Part shown: piece after piece, positions 40,258 through 50,683 of the stretch
Numbering within the stretch: position 1 is the first letter of the stretch
How the letters are laid out: each line of letters opens with the position of its first letter
NCBI GenBank assembly: GCA_929200255.1
Contig: CAKMYZ010000001.1
Span: 310,001-374,000 of the forward strand
Origin: an uncultured Alphaproteobacteria bacterium
GTDB lineage: Bacteria; Pseudomonadota; Alphaproteobacteria; Rhodobacterales; Rhodobacteraceae
Length of the DNA stretch: 64,000 bases
Direction of reading: 5' to 3'
Translations under genes and position numbers: made by a program
The notes under the pieces: model-generated
What the model was told of the DNA's origin: nothing
What the model saw: the letters and a program-made list of their open reading frames with translations, nothing else
Database searches by the model: none

Positions 40258-43020
40258 ATGTCTTTTCTTGACCGCCTGCGCCGTTGTCCACATGCCTTTG
40301 ATCCCGAAAGGGGGCAGGATGCGCTTGCCGCTTTGCCCCGGCTGCCTGCAGAGCTGTCTGCACTGGTCGCTGGTGCCGCTGGATGCAGCCCCTATCTGAG
40401 TGATCTTTTGCGGCGCGAGGCCGCGTGGATCGCGCCCGCCTTCGATGGTCCCGAAACAGCGGTTGCAGAGGTTCTGGATGGCATTCCGCAGATTGCATTG
40501 GACGCCTTGCCGGTTGCCCTGCGTGAGGCGAAACGCCGGATCGCCCTGATTACGGCACTTGCCGATCTGGGTGGTGTCTGGCCTTTGGAAACCGTGACAC
40601 AGGTGCTGACCGACTTCGCCGATGCCGCCGTGCAGGCCGCCGTCACGCAATTGGTTGCAGCGGAAGTCGCGCGCGGCAAGCTCCCCTCGGGCGGTGATCC
40701 GTCGTTGGCCTGTGGCATGGTGGTGCTGGCAATGGGGAAGATGGGCGCGGGAGAGTTGAATTATTCCTCAGATATCGACCTGATCTGCCTCTTTGACGAA
40801 ACGCAGTTTGAACCCGATGACTATCACGATGTGCGCGCGGCCTTCATTCGGGTCACCCGCAGGATGACGGCGATCCTGTCAGAAATGCGCGACGGTGGAT
40901 ATGTGTTCCGTACCGATCTGCGGCTGCGCCCTGATGCCTCTGTCACGCCGGTCTGCCTGTCGATGGAAACGGCTGAGCGATACTACGAAAGTGTCGGTCG
41001 CACATGGGAGCGCGCGGCCTATATCAAAGCACGGGTTTGTGCCGGTGATGTTGATGCTGGCAACCGCTTTCTGAAAACCCTGCGCCCCTTTGTTTGGCGC
41101 AAGCACCTTGATTTTGCAGCCATCCAGGACGCCCATGACATGCGCCTGCGGATCCGAGACCACAAGGGCCTGCATGGCCCGCTGGTGCTGGAAGGGCATA
41201 ACATCAAACTGGGGCGGGGCGGCATTCGCGAGATCGAGTTCTTTACCCAGACGCGCCAGTTGATTGCCGGTGGCCGCGACCCTGATCTGCGGGTGCGGGG
41301 CACATATGAAGGGCTGACCCGATTGGCAAAGGCGGATTGGATCCCCGAAGAAACCGCACAGCGGCTTTATGACCACTACAGCGCGCATCGCGAATTGGAG
41401 CATCGCCTGCAAATGATCAACGATGCGCAAACTCACAAGTTGCCGACCGATGCCGACGGCTTTGCCCGGATTGCGGCCTTTATGGGGGTGGGCGTTGATG
41501 CCTTTCGCGCCGGGCTGACCGCGCGGTTGGATGATGTGCATGAATTGACCGAAGGGTTCTTTGCGCCGGATCAGCCAACCACCGCACCACAATCCGACTG
41601 GGGTACCGACATTATCGCACGCTGGCACAGCTATCCGGCCCTGCGGTCGGCACGAGCGAGCGCGATTTTCGACCGCCTCGTGCCGGGGATCATGGCGCGC
41701 CTGCAAGAGGCCGCCAAACCAGAAGAGGCGCTGGCGCAGTTCGACGGATTTCTGGCGGGGTTGCCAGCGGGCGTGCAGCTTTTTTCTTTGTTCGAGGCCA
41801 ATCCGCAGTTGACCCGGCTCATCGTTGATATCTGTGCAAGAGCCCCGGCGCTGGCCCAATACCTGTCACGCAATGCGGGTGTTCTGGATGCTGTGATTGG
41901 TGGCGCCTTCTTTAGCGATTGGCCCGGTGTTGCGGCACTGCAAACCGAATTGTCAGAGCAGCTGGCGGGCATTGATGACTATGAAAGCCAGTTGATCGCA
42001 ACCCGCCGCTGGGCCAAGGAATGGCATTTCCGGGTAGGTGTCCATTACCTGCGCGGGCTGATCGATGCGGACCAAAGCAGCGTGCAATATGCGGAACTGG
42101 CTGATGCCGTCACAGCCGCGCTCTGGCCTGTTGTTGTTGCGGAGTTCGCACGGAAACATGGGGCACCACCGGGGCGCGGCGGTGCCGTGGTTGCGATGGG
42201 GTCATTGGGGGCAGGGCATCTGACCGCAACCTCTGATCTGGATTTGATCGTCATTTACGATGCCAGCGGACAAGAGGCGTCTGAGGGGCGGCGCCCTTTG
42301 GCAACACGCGCGTATTTCGCACGGTTGACGCAGGCGCTCGTGACCGCACTCAGCGCGCCGATGTCCGAAGGGCGGCTTTACGAGGTGGACATGCGGTTGC
42401 GGCCGTCGGGCAGGCAGGGGCCGGTGGCCACATCGCTGGCCGCGTTCAAGGCGTATCAGCGCAATGATGCCTGGACATGGGAACATCTGGCGCTGACCCG
42501 CGCACGCGTGATCGCCGGTGATCCGGCACTGGGACGCGATATCGAGGCATTTCGCCAAACACTGCTGCAAGAGAAATCGCAAGGTTCGGCGATTGTTTTG
42601 GATGTTGTGGATATGCGCAGAAGGATCGCCGAGGCCAAGCGGGACAGGGATGTCTGGGACGTGAAAATCGGGTCGGGGCGATTGCAGGATATCGAACTTT
42701 TCGCGCAAATGGCTGCGTTACGCGCTGGTGCTGCAGTCCGCGATTTGCAGGGGCAATTCGCTGTTGGCGTCGCGGCTGGATGGTTGAATGCCGCTGATGT
42801 GCAGGCATTGACCCAGGCTGCCGGGCTTTTCTGGCGATTGCAGACGGTGATGCGGCTGCTCACCGGGGAGGTGCTGGATATGGGGGCTTTGGGCGAAGGG
42901 GCAAAACGGCTGGTGTTGCGGCAAACGCAGACAGAGACGATTTCGGAATTGGCAGAGAAAATTGAAGATGCAGCAGAACGATCCGCGCAGGTTATTTCCA
43001 AAATGCTGGTGGTTTCATGA
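40258..43020 (+). CDS. glnE: glutamine synthetase adenylyltransferase (bifunctional)
   Basis: two nucleotidyltransferase modules, MGKMGAGELNYSSDIDLICLFDE and MGSLGAGHLTATSDLDLIVIYD. Confidence 0.96.
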   Translation: MSFLDRLRRCPHAFDPERGQDALAALPRLPAELSALVAGAAGCSPYLSDLLRREAAWIAPAFDGPETAVAEVLDGIPQIALDALPVALREAKRRIALITALADLGGVWPLETVTQVLTDFADAAVQAAVTQLVAAEVARGKLPSGGDPSLACGMVVLAMGKMGAGELNYSSDIDLICLFDETQFEPDDYHDVRAAFIRVTRRMTAILSEMRDGGYVFRTDLRLRPDASVTPVCLSMETAERYYESVGRTWERAAYIKARVCAGDVDAGNRFLKTLRPFVWRKHLDFAAIQDAHDMRLRIRDHKGLHGPLVLEGHNIKLGRGGIREIEFFTQTRQLIAGGRDPDLRVRGTYEGLTRLAKADWIPEETAQRLYDHYSAHRELEHRLQMINDAQTHKLPTDADGFARIAAFMGVGVDAFRAGLTARLDDVHELTEGFFAPDQPTTAPQSDWGTDIIARWHSYPALRSARASAIFDRLVPGIMARLQEAAKPEEALAQFDGFLAGLPAGVQLFSLFEANPQLTRLIVDICARAPALAQYLSRNAGVLDAVIGGAFFSDWPGVAALQTELSEQLAGIDDYESQLIATRRWAKEWHFRVGVHYLRGLIDADQSSVQYAELADAVTAALWPVVVAEFARKHGAPPGRGGAVVAMGSLGAGHLTATSDLDLIVIYDASGQEASEGRRPLATRAYFARLTQALVTALSAPMSEGRLYEVDMRLRPSGRQGPVATSLAAFKAYQRNDAWTWEHLALTRARVIAGDPALGRDIEAFRQTLLQEKSQGSAIVLDVVDMRRRIAEAKRDRDVWDVKIGSGRLQDIELFAQMAALRAGAAVRDLQGQFAVGVAAGWLNAADVQALTQAAGLFWRLQTVMRLLTGEVLDMGALGEGAKRLVLRQTQTETISELAEKIEDAAERSAQVISKMLVVS

Positions 43021-43292
43021 CCGAGGCTGAGCTTTTTGACCCCAAAGGGTTGATCCACGACGCCTTTGCGATCGAGGGTATCGGCGCGCCCGAGTGCAGG
43101 AGTGTCTTTCTTGATTGGGCCTTGGGTGTTCCACCGTCCAAAAAACCGCAGGACGAGGTTCGCAAACTGCTGGCGCATTATTCGCCACAACAGCCCGCGG
43201 ACCATCCTATGATTGTGACGCTGCAGGCGGCATTGAAAGAGGTCAAGCCACCCCAACGCCGCGGAGGGCGGCAGGGGCGCATGTCACAATAG
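43017..43292 (+). CDS. conserved hypothetical protein coupled to glnE
   Basis: 91 aa ORF overlapping the glnE stop by 4 nt. Confidence 0.75.
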   Translation: MTEAELFDPKGLIHDAFAIEGIGAPECRSVFLDWALGVPPSKKPQDEVRKLLAHYSPQQPADHPMIVTLQAALKEVKPPQRRGGRQGRMSQ

Positions 43293-43336
43293 CCCCGGTC
43301 GCAAGGCACAACCGTCAAAGCGCAAACGGCACCCAG

Positions 43337-43975
43337 TCAGGAAAGGGCCGCCGCCTCTTTGGCCAAAGCGGTGATCCCGGCCCAGTCACCTGCAACAACC
43401 TTGTCCTTGGGGGCAACCCATGATCCGCCGACGCAAAGCGTGTTGCTCAGCCCCAGATAGTCGCGCGCATTCCTGAGGTTGACGCCCCCCGTGGGGCAGA
43501 ATTTGACCTGCGGAAGCGGCGCGCCGATGGCCTTGAGGGCGGGTGCGCCGCCATTCGCCTCGGCCGGAAAGAACTTTTGCACGGTATAGCCACGCTCCAG
43601 CAGGCGCATCGCCTCTGATGCGGTCGCTGTGCCGGGCAGTAGTGGCAGATCGTTGGCCTCGCAGGCGTCAAGCAGGATATCGGTCGCACCCGGAGATACA
43701 CCGAATGTGGCACCTGCTGCCTTGGCGTCTTCGACGTCCTTGGGTGTCAGCAATGTGCCAGCGCCCACAACGCCGCCGGGCACCGCGGCCATCTGGCGAA
43801 TGGCCTCCAAAGCGGCAGGGGTGCGCAGGGTGACTTCAAGGGCGGGCAGGCCACCGGCGACCAATGCGCGGGCGAGGTCGGCTGCGGTGCTGGCGTCATC
43901 AATCACCAGAACAGGCACAACCGGTGCCAGCAGGCAGGTTTTGGCGGCGGCGACAGAGGCGTCTTGCGGGGTCAT
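43337..43975 (-). CDS. eda: KDPG aldolase
   Basis: VPVLVIDDASTAADLARALVAGGLPALEVTLRTPAALEAI; KFCPTGGV. Confidence 0.95.
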   Translation of the reverse strand: MTPQDASVAAAKTCLLAPVVPVLVIDDASTAADLARALVAGGLPALEVTLRTPAALEAIRQMAAVPGGVVGAGTLLTPKDVEDAKAAGATFGVSPGATDILLDACEANDLPLLPGTATASEAMRLLERGYTVQKFFPAEANGGAPALKAIGAPLPQVKFCPTGGVNLRNARDYLGLSNTLCVGGSWVAPKDKVVAGDWAGITALAKEAAALS

Positions 43976-44030
43976 ATCAGCAATTCCTTAAGGGCAGGTG
44001 CGGCGGGTACTCTTATTGACAAGATGATGA

Positions 44031-45836
44031 TCAAACGACGACGCAGGCGCCATCAGCGGCGAGGCCAACATTCTGGCGAAAACTCTCGAAGAGTTCGCGG
44101 CCCACACCGGTGCCATTGCCAGTCAGATCGGCTGTAGCCGGGGTGCGGGTGCTCAGATCAACACCTTTGACGTCGATGGTGCCGGTTGTGGCATCAAGCC
44201 GAATGATATCACCATCGCGCAGCATAGCGATGGGTCCTTGATCGGCCGCTTCGGGGCAGACGTGGATGGCGGTGGGCACCTTGCCGGATGCGCCGGACAT
44301 GCGCCCGTCGGTGACAAGCGCAACCTTGAGCCCGCGATCCTGTAGCACGGCCAGTGTTGGCGTCAGCCCGTGCAATTCGGGCATACCGTTGGATTTGGGG
44401 CCTTGAAAGCGGACGACGATCACCGTGTCGCTGGTAAATTCACCTGCTTTGAATGCGTCCTTGACCGCGTCCTGCGTGTGGAACACGCGGGCAGGGGCCT
44501 CGACGATGTGCCGGTCGGGGGCGACGGCAGAGGTCTTGATCACGCCACGCCCGAGATTGCCGGACAGCTGCGTCAAGCCGCCGGTTTTCTGGAAAGGATC
44601 AGAGGCAGGGCGCAGGATCTTGTCGTTTTGTGTTTCGCCTGCACCGGCAACATATTTGATGCGGCCATCGGACAATTGCGGTTCCTCAGAATAGCGGTTC
44701 AGGCCCGTGCCAGCGACCGTTTTCACATCATCATGCAGCAGGCCTGCGCTCAGCAATTCGCCAATCATATAGCCAAGCCCGCCCGCGGCGTGGAAATGGT
44801 TCACATCCGCCAGACCGTTGGGATAGACCTTGGCCATCAGCGGGGTGATTGCAGACAGGTCGCTGAAATCCTCAAGATCTAGAATGATCCCTGCGGCTTT
44901 GGCCATGGCTGGCAGATGAATGACAAGATTGGTGGAGCCACCCGTGGCCATCAACCCGACAAGACCATTCACAAAGGCCTTTTCATCCAGGATATCGCAA
45001 ACGGGTGTGTAGTCATTGCCAAGCGCTGTGATTTCAAGCGCGCGTGCGGTGGCGGCAGTGGTCAGCGCATCGCGCAGAGGCGTGCCAGGATTGACGAAGG
45101 AGGCACCGGGCAGATGCAGGCCCATGAACTCCATTAGCATCTGATTGGAATTGGCGGTGCCATAAAATGTACAGGTGCCGGGGCCGTGGTAACTGGCCAT
45201 TTCGGCCTTCATCAGTTCGTTGCGGTCAATGTTGCCTGTGGCGAATTCCTGACGCACGCGGGCCTTTTCATCATTGGGCAAGCCAGAGACCATCGGCCCT
45301 GCTGGCATGAAGATACCGGGGATGTAGCCAAAGGTGGCAGCGGCCATCACAAGGCCGGGGACGATCTTGTCACAGACGCCCAGATAAACGGCGGCGTCAA
45401 AAGTGTTGTGCGACAGGCCAACCCCGGCAGACAACGCGATGACATCGCGCGAAAAAAGGGATAGCTCCATACCGGTTTGGCCTTGGGTCACGCCATCACA
45501 CATGGCGGGCACGCCACCTGCAACCTGTGCGGTGCCGCCAGCGGCACGTGCAACTTCGCGGATCAGGTTGGGGTAAGTTTCAAACGGTTGATGCGCTGAC
45601 AACATGTCGTTGTAGGCGGTGATGATACCCAGATTGGGGCTGTGTGCTGTGGTGAGCGTATCCTTGTCGTCGCCCATGGCAGCATAGGCATGGGCCTGGT
45701 TGCCACAGGTCAGATGACTGCGGCGTGGCCCATCAGCGGCGGCGCGCGCCATTGTGTCCAGATACTTTTGCCGCGATCTTTCAGAACGGGCACGAATCCG
45801 GTCGGTGATGGCGGTGAGTGTTGGGTGAAGCGGCAT
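44031..45836 (-). CDS. edd: 6-phosphogluconate dehydratase
   Basis: IlvD/Edd family, [29 protein letters not shown]; adjacent to eda. Confidence 0.96.
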   Translation of the reverse strand: MPLHPTLTAITDRIRARSERSRQKYLDTMARAAADGPRRSHLTCGNQAHAYAAMGDDKDTLTTAHSPNLGIITAYNDMLSAHQPFETYPNLIREVARAAGGTAQVAGGVPAMCDGVTQGQTGMELSLFSRDVIALSAGVGLSHNTFDAAVYLGVCDKIVPGLVMAAATFGYIPGIFMPAGPMVSGLPNDEKARVRQEFATGNIDRNELMKAEMASYHGPGTCTFYGTANSNQMLMEFMGLHLPGASFVNPGTPLRDALTTAATARALEITALGNDYTPVCDILDEKAFVNGLVGLMATGGSTNLVIHLPAMAKAAGIILDLEDFSDLSAITPLMAKVYPNGLADVNHFHAAGGLGYMIGELLSAGLLHDDVKTVAGTGLNRYSEEPQLSDGRIKYVAGAGETQNDKILRPASDPFQKTGGLTQLSGNLGRGVIKTSAVAPDRHIVEAPARVFHTQDAVKDAFKAGEFTSDTVIVVRFQGPKSNGMPELHGLTPTLAVLQDRGLKVALVTDGRMSGASGKVPTAIHVCPEAADQGPIAMLRDGDIIRLDATTGTIDVKGVDLSTRTPATADLTGNGTGVGRELFESFRQNVGLAADGACVVV

Positions 45837-45880
45837 GGCATCCCTCGCACAGATCAGTTTGGCCGCTCCTTACCATTGCG

Positions 45881-45894
45881 TGTTAGCGCTAACA
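45881..45894. promoter_or_regulatory. LacI-type operator candidate upstream of edd-eda
   Basis: perfect palindrome TGTTAGCGCTAACA, about 45 bp upstream of the edd start. Confidence 0.6.
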
Positions 45895-46004
45895 AGGGTG
45901 GATCATCGTCAATGCGGCCACAATCTTGTCACGGCAGTTGCATACCTTTTCCACAGCTCGGCATGATACAGCAATCCTAAGACAAGATTAAAAGGTTCTC
46001 CCTC

Positions 46005-46559
46005 ATGCATAGACGCACGGTGATTGCTGCGCCCTTTTTCCTGGCTCTGGCTGGCTGTGGTGTTCCCATTGGCCAGTCGAGTCAGCCGCGCCTTGATGTC
46101 AGTCGTGACTACAGCCTGCGGGGATTTGCATTCGCCGCACAGAACGGTTTGATCGTTTCGGAGCGCGAAAATTACTATCCCAACGGTGATATCGTCTGGA
46201 GAGGCGATCCGCGCGGGCCGCGCATCGCGCAAATAGCGGCGATGTTCAAAGAGGCCGCAAACCGCAGCAAGCAGGCTATCGATGGTGGCCAGCCGGTGAA
46301 TGTGTCGGTGACCTTGGTGCGTTTTCATGGTGTCACCAATCGCACCCGCTACAGTATCGGCGGCGTCTATAATGTCATCTTTGACATCACGATTCTGGAT
46401 GCCGGATCGGGCGCGGTGATCGAACCGACCCGCCGTGTCGTGGGCAATCTTGACGCACCGGGAGGCGAGCGTGCCGTCCAGTTGGAAGAAACCGGACAAA
46501 CGCAGAAAGTACGGGTCACGGATTTCCTGACACGTCTGTTAAGCGCGCAACTGATCTGA
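46005..46559 (+). CDS. hypothetical lipoprotein
   Basis: lipobox-like MHRRTVIAAPFFLALAGCG; 184 aa. Confidence 0.75.
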   Translation: MHRRTVIAAPFFLALAGCGVPIGQSSQPRLDVSRDYSLRGFAFAAQNGLIVSERENYYPNGDIVWRGDPRGPRIAQIAAMFKEAANRSKQAIDGGQPVNVSVTLVRFHGVTNRTRYSIGGVYNVIFDITILDAGSGAVIEPTRRVVGNLDAPGGERAVQLEETGQTQKVRVTDFLTRLLSAQLI

Positions 46560-46644
46560 TCACCTGGGGGTTAGATGCGGGCGAACCGGACGTTTTCGAA
46601 CGACCCTAGAATGGCCACTTAAGGTCGAGATAAGCCTTTAAGTC

Positions 46645-47277
46645 CTAGTGCCGAGCAACAGCGACGTTCACGCCGAGTGCGACCAGAATGCTGCCGCCTA
46701 TCCGACGCACAATTCTTGCGGCTGCAGCAGACCGGCGAAGCGCCGAAGTTACCTTGTCAGCCAATACGACAGCGATGACGTCAGCACTCGAAAACATGAA
46801 GTTTACGATTGTCCCCAAAATGAACAGTTGCAGCCAAATGGGAAAGGTTGCGCTCAAATCGGTGAACTGCGGGAGAAAAGCAACATAGAAGATGGCTGTC
46901 TTCGGGTTTAGCACCTCCACGGTGACACTTTCCCAGAATGCCCGCTTGGGCGACTTTGCATCCACTTCCAAAACGGACGTAGTGATGTTCTCTTGTGAAA
47001 AGAAGAGTTTCACGCCAAGCCAGACCAGATATGCGGCCCCTGCAAACTTCAAAACTGTGTACAGGATGGGAACGGCTTCGAACAGAATAGCCAGGCCCAG
47101 AGCAGCGGCGGCCACGTGCGCGTAACCGCCGATGTGGATTCCAAGTGCGGCCAACCAACCTGCTTTGCGGCCGCGTGCCATTGTCTGAGCGGCCGTGTAG
47201 AGCATTGCCGGGCCGGGCATATAAGCAAAAACAGACGTCGCAACCACGAAGGCAAATAAGAGTTCAAAAGACGGCAT
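46645..47277 (-). CDS. LysE family translocator
   Basis: MPSFELLFAFVVATSVFAYMPGPAMLYTAAQTMARGRKAGWLAALGIHIGG. Confidence 0.92.
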   Translation of the reverse strand: MPSFELLFAFVVATSVFAYMPGPAMLYTAAQTMARGRKAGWLAALGIHIGGYAHVAAAALGLAILFEAVPILYTVLKFAGAAYLVWLGVKLFFSQENITTSVLEVDAKSPKRAFWESVTVEVLNPKTAIFYVAFLPQFTDLSATFPIWLQLFILGTIVNFMFSSADVIAVVLADKVTSALRRSAAAARIVRRIGGSILVALGVNVAVARH

Positions 47278-47537
47278 CGGTTGTTTCCCTCTCTTCGTTT
47301 GATGCAAACCTAGACACAGCTCACTTCAGAAGCAATTGGCCGCGTCTCGACAAAGTTAGCAGACATTGATTCATTGCGAAGCATCGGGAAGGTATGGCCT
47401 CTTTCGTTGCCCCCCGGCCCAGCCTTGTCCGAACAGCGGTTTCCGCCTTCCCGTAGGGTTCTGCCCCGTCCGGCAGTCGACCTCACCTGCGCGTTGCAGG
47501 CTTTTCAGCACCGGGCAGAGCAGGTAAGGGGCGGGGT

Positions 47538-48740
47538 ATGACTGATTTATCCCCCTCACGGCCCGACGTCCGCCTGATCCCCAAAGCCGAAGCGCGCGCA
47601 ATTCGTCATGGTTTCCCTTGGGTCTATGCCAATGAATTGGTCATGGACCGGCGCACGCGCAAACTGCCCGCCGGCAGCCTTGCAAACCTCGAAGACGCCA
47701 GCCGCACGCCGATGGGTGTTGTGGCGATCAATCCGGCCTCCAAGATCATCTGCCGGATGCTGGACCAAGATCCCGATGCGGTGATTGACCAGAATTGGTT
47801 CGCGGCAAAGTTTACCCGCGCACTGGCCCATCGCGCGCGCCTTTACGATGCCCCGTTCTACCGGTTTGTTCATGCCGAGGCTGATGGCCTGCCGGGTGTT
47901 GTGATTGATCGCTTTGGCGATCTGGCCGTGGTGCAACCTAATGCCGCTTGGGCCGATGTGCTGATTGCGCCGCTGGTGGCGGCCTTGCAAGAGGTCACCG
48001 GGGTCACAACCGTGGTAATGAACGGCACAGGCCGTGCGCGCAGCCTTGAAGGGCTGGAGGAGCGGACAGAAGTTCTGGCGGGTACGGCCCCGACCGCACC
48101 CGTACCTGTGCCGATGAATGGGGCCACCTATATGGCCGATGTGATGGGTGGGCAAAAGACCGGCCTGTTTTATGACCAGCGCCCGAACCACGCTTTTGCC
48201 GCAAGCCTGTCCAAAGATTCGGCAGTGCTTGACGTTTTTTCACATGTTGGCGGCTTTGGTCTGGCAGCACTGGCCAATGATGCAGCATCGGTTCTGGCCG
48301 TGGATGGTTCTACCCCTGCGCTGGAACTGGCCGCGGCGGGGGCGGCCGCAATGAAGGTCACCGATCGTTTTACAACGCGCAAGGGCGACGCCTTTGATGT
48401 CTTGGCTGCATTGGGCGAGGAGGGGGCCAGTTTCGATGTCGTGGTCTGTGATCCACCTGCATTTGCGCCGTCAAAGCCCGCTCTGGATGCAGGGCTGCGC
48501 GCCTATGAGCGGGTGGCGCGATTGGCTGCACCCTTGGTAGCCGAGGGTGGTTATCTGGTGCTGTGTTCCTGTTCGCACGCCGCCGATCTGACCAAGTTCC
48601 GCAATGCCTGTTCGCGCGGGATCGGCCGGGGGGGGCGCCGGGGGCAGATCATCCACACAGGCTTTGCCGGGCCGGACCATCCGCTGATGCCGCATCTGGC
48701 CGAAAGCGGCTATCTCAAGGTGCTTGTTTACCGCCTATGA
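47538..48740 (+). CDS. class I SAM-dependent rRNA methyltransferase, RlmI-like
   Basis: PUA-like N-terminus then GGQKTGLFYDQRPNH, VLDVFSHVGGFG, VVCDPPAFAPSK. Confidence 0.92.
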   Translation: MTDLSPSRPDVRLIPKAEARAIRHGFPWVYANELVMDRRTRKLPAGSLANLEDASRTPMGVVAINPASKIICRMLDQDPDAVIDQNWFAAKFTRALAHRARLYDAPFYRFVHAEADGLPGVVIDRFGDLAVVQPNAAWADVLIAPLVAALQEVTGVTTVVMNGTGRARSLEGLEERTEVLAGTAPTAPVPVPMNGATYMADVMGGQKTGLFYDQRPNHAFAASLSKDSAVLDVFSHVGGFGLAALANDAASVLAVDGSTPALELAAAGAAAMKVTDRFTTRKGDAFDVLAALGEEGASFDVVVCDPPAFAPSKPALDAGLRAYERVARLAAPLVAEGGYLVLCSCSHAADLTKFRNACSRGIGRGGRRGQIIHTGFAGPDHPLMPHLAESGYLKVLVYRL

Positions 48741-49279
48741 GGGTGATGCTGGACGCCTGTGTGCTGTACCCCACCGTGATGCGCGAGGTGCTTTTGGGCT
48801 GCGCACGGCTGGGTCTGTATGAGGCGCGCTGGTCAGAGCGGATTCTGGAAGAATGGGCGCGGGCCGCAGGCAAGCTTGGCCCCGAACAAGAGGTCTGGGC
48901 GCGGGGTGAGATTGCGGCACTTGGCGCGGTTTTTCCGCAGGCGTTGGTGCGCTATGATACTGGGTTAGAGCAACGCTTTTGGTTACCCGACCCCGCGGAC
49001 ATACACGTGCTGACAGCGGCAGTTGCCGGGTCCTGCGACGGTATTCTGACGATGAATGCCAAGGATTTCCCCAAAAACATTCTGGGGGATGCGGCATTGT
49101 TGCGCTGGGACCCGGACGGGTTTGTGCTGCTGTTGCTGGCAGAGGCCCCGGAACAGGTCCGGGCGGTGACCGAGGCGGTGTTGGCCGAGGCAAACCGGCT
49201 GTCCGCGCAGCCCTGGACCATACGGGCCTTGATGAAGAAAGCGCGGCTGCCACGGGTTGGCAAAGCCTTGGCGGCGTAG
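48737..49279 (+). CDS. PIN domain protein
   Basis: MRVMLDACVLYPTVMREVLLGCARLGLYEARWSERILEEW; overlaps the stop of the methyltransferase gene (ATGA). Confidence 0.82.
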   Translation: MRVMLDACVLYPTVMREVLLGCARLGLYEARWSERILEEWARAAGKLGPEQEVWARGEIAALGAVFPQALVRYDTGLEQRFWLPDPADIHVLTAAVAGSCDGILTMNAKDFPKNILGDAALLRWDPDGFVLLLLAEAPEQVRAVTEAVLAEANRLSAQPWTIRALMKKARLPRVGKALAA

Positions 49280-49300
49280 GTTGCTGCGTTCTGTAGGATG

Positions 49301-49341
49301 AAAAAATGGGCATGGAAACCCCTTGCTGGGTATCCACGCCC
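49301..49341 (-). terminator. intrinsic terminator about 105 nt downstream of the M48 protease gene
   Basis: minus strand GGGCGTGGATACCC/GGGTTTCCATGCCC imperfect stem (13 of 14 positions pair) followed by ATTTTTT. Confidence 0.75.
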
Positions 49342-49446
49342 GACCGTAACATCGTTGCTCAAAAAGGTACTGTGATAACGTGACGAAGGTTGAGGTGGGG
49401 GGCGTTCGCTTTCTGTGTCCAAGCGCACACAGTGCGGTACGGCGCG

Positions 49447-50136
49447 TCAGCCGTCAGCGTCCCATTTCGCCTCATTGGCCTCAATCGCGGCGATGCGCAG
49501 GGGCGTCTTGGGGTGGCTCATCATCCAGGCGGGTGTCGCAGCACCACGCGCCCCGGTGAGGTTTTCCAGTTTGGCAAATAGGGTCTTTTGCGGTGCGGTT
49601 CCGATACCGGCCTTGACCAACAGGGCAGAGGCATAGGCGTCCGCCTCAAATTCGTCAGCACGCGACAGGCGCGCAGCCAGAAGGCTGGTCAACAGGCCCG
49701 CAATCCATGGACCGACACCGGGAATGAACCGCCCCAGGATCATCGCCAGTGCAGTACGCATCGCATTTTGCCCCGAAAAATCGATCATGCGGCGGCGGGA
49801 ATGGCCCAAGGCAACGTGGCCCAGTTCATGTGCAATGACGGTTGCCAATTCTTCTGATGTGACTTCGCCTGCACGGTATTTGTTGAAAAAGCCGCGCGTG
49901 ATGAAGATACGCCCATCAGGTGCCGCAAGGCCATTGACCGGTTCAATTTCATAGATATGCACCTTGATCCGATCGATATCGAGGGCCTTGGCCATGCGCT
50001 CTGTCAGCGCCCTTAGGGTCGGATCAGCCAGTTCGGTTGATTTATCGTCCAGCTCGCGCGCCGTGCGCCAGACGGAAAACCGATACATGGCAAGGCCGTA
50101 AAGGATGGCCAGCAGGATAGGGGCGAGTTTGATCAT
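49447..50136 (-). CDS. M48 family metalloprotease
   Basis: ELATVIAHELGHVALGHSRRR zinc-binding HExxH. Confidence 0.92.
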   Translation of the reverse strand: MIKLAPILLAILYGLAMYRFSVWRTARELDDKSTELADPTLRALTERMAKALDIDRIKVHIYEIEPVNGLAAPDGRIFITRGFFNKYRAGEVTSEELATVIAHELGHVALGHSRRRMIDFSGQNAMRTALAMILGRFIPGVGPWIAGLLTSLLAARLSRADEFEADAYASALLVKAGIGTAPQKTLFAKLENLTGARGAATPAWMMSHPKTPLRIAAIEANEAKWDADG

Positions 50137-50367
50137 GTCTTAGATATGGGCATGAGGCAGTGGTTCTCAAGTGCGATGGTTGTGGCTTGATACCGTGAGT
50201 TGCTGGTTTTGGGGCGAATGTCGAGGGTCGCTGTGCGGACAAGCCGGACCTTCACTTCTGATCTTACATCACATATCGGTATAGCTCGGACCGACTTGAC
50301 CAACCGCACATTAGGCTGGTCTGGCGAGGGCCGGTCGAGGCGCTAAGATTATACATTGTGAGCCCAA

Positions 50368-50604
50368 TTACTCCTTTTGGATAATCAACAGATCGGTAAG
50401 GAAAGAATAGCCAAAGAAGCTAAGCACGGCCAACGCAACCGAGTATGGCCCGATAGTCTTTACTGATTCCCACCATTGTTGCCAAAATTCGAGCCCGAGC
50501 GATCCTCTTTGCCAGATGGCGATCGCCGGAATCCCCATTGTCATTGTGATCATGATCAAAGTGCCAACAATTGGCTGCTTTGCCTTCGTAGGAAGCTTAT
50601 TCAC
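50368..50604 (-). CDS. small membrane protein (DUF2798-like)
   Basis: 78 aa with two TM segments; divergent from the LysR gene. Confidence 0.6.
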   Translation of the reverse strand: MNKLPTKAKQPIVGTLIMITMTMGIPAIAIWQRGSLGLEFWQQWWESVKTIGPYSVALAVLSFFGYSFLTDLLIIQKE

Positions 50605-50683
50605 TGTAATGCCTTTCAGAAAGTATTGGAATCTCCAACAGTATCATTTCAAAAATGAGGCAAAATATGTAATTTAGAAATGT

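Noticed and set aside
40879-41859. 326 aa minus-strand ORF inside glnE
   Set aside because: Antisense to glnE; no motif.
48737-49279. VapC-type toxin of a toxin-antitoxin pair
   Set aside because: No antitoxin-like small ORF adjacent; the upstream partner is an rRNA methyltransferase.
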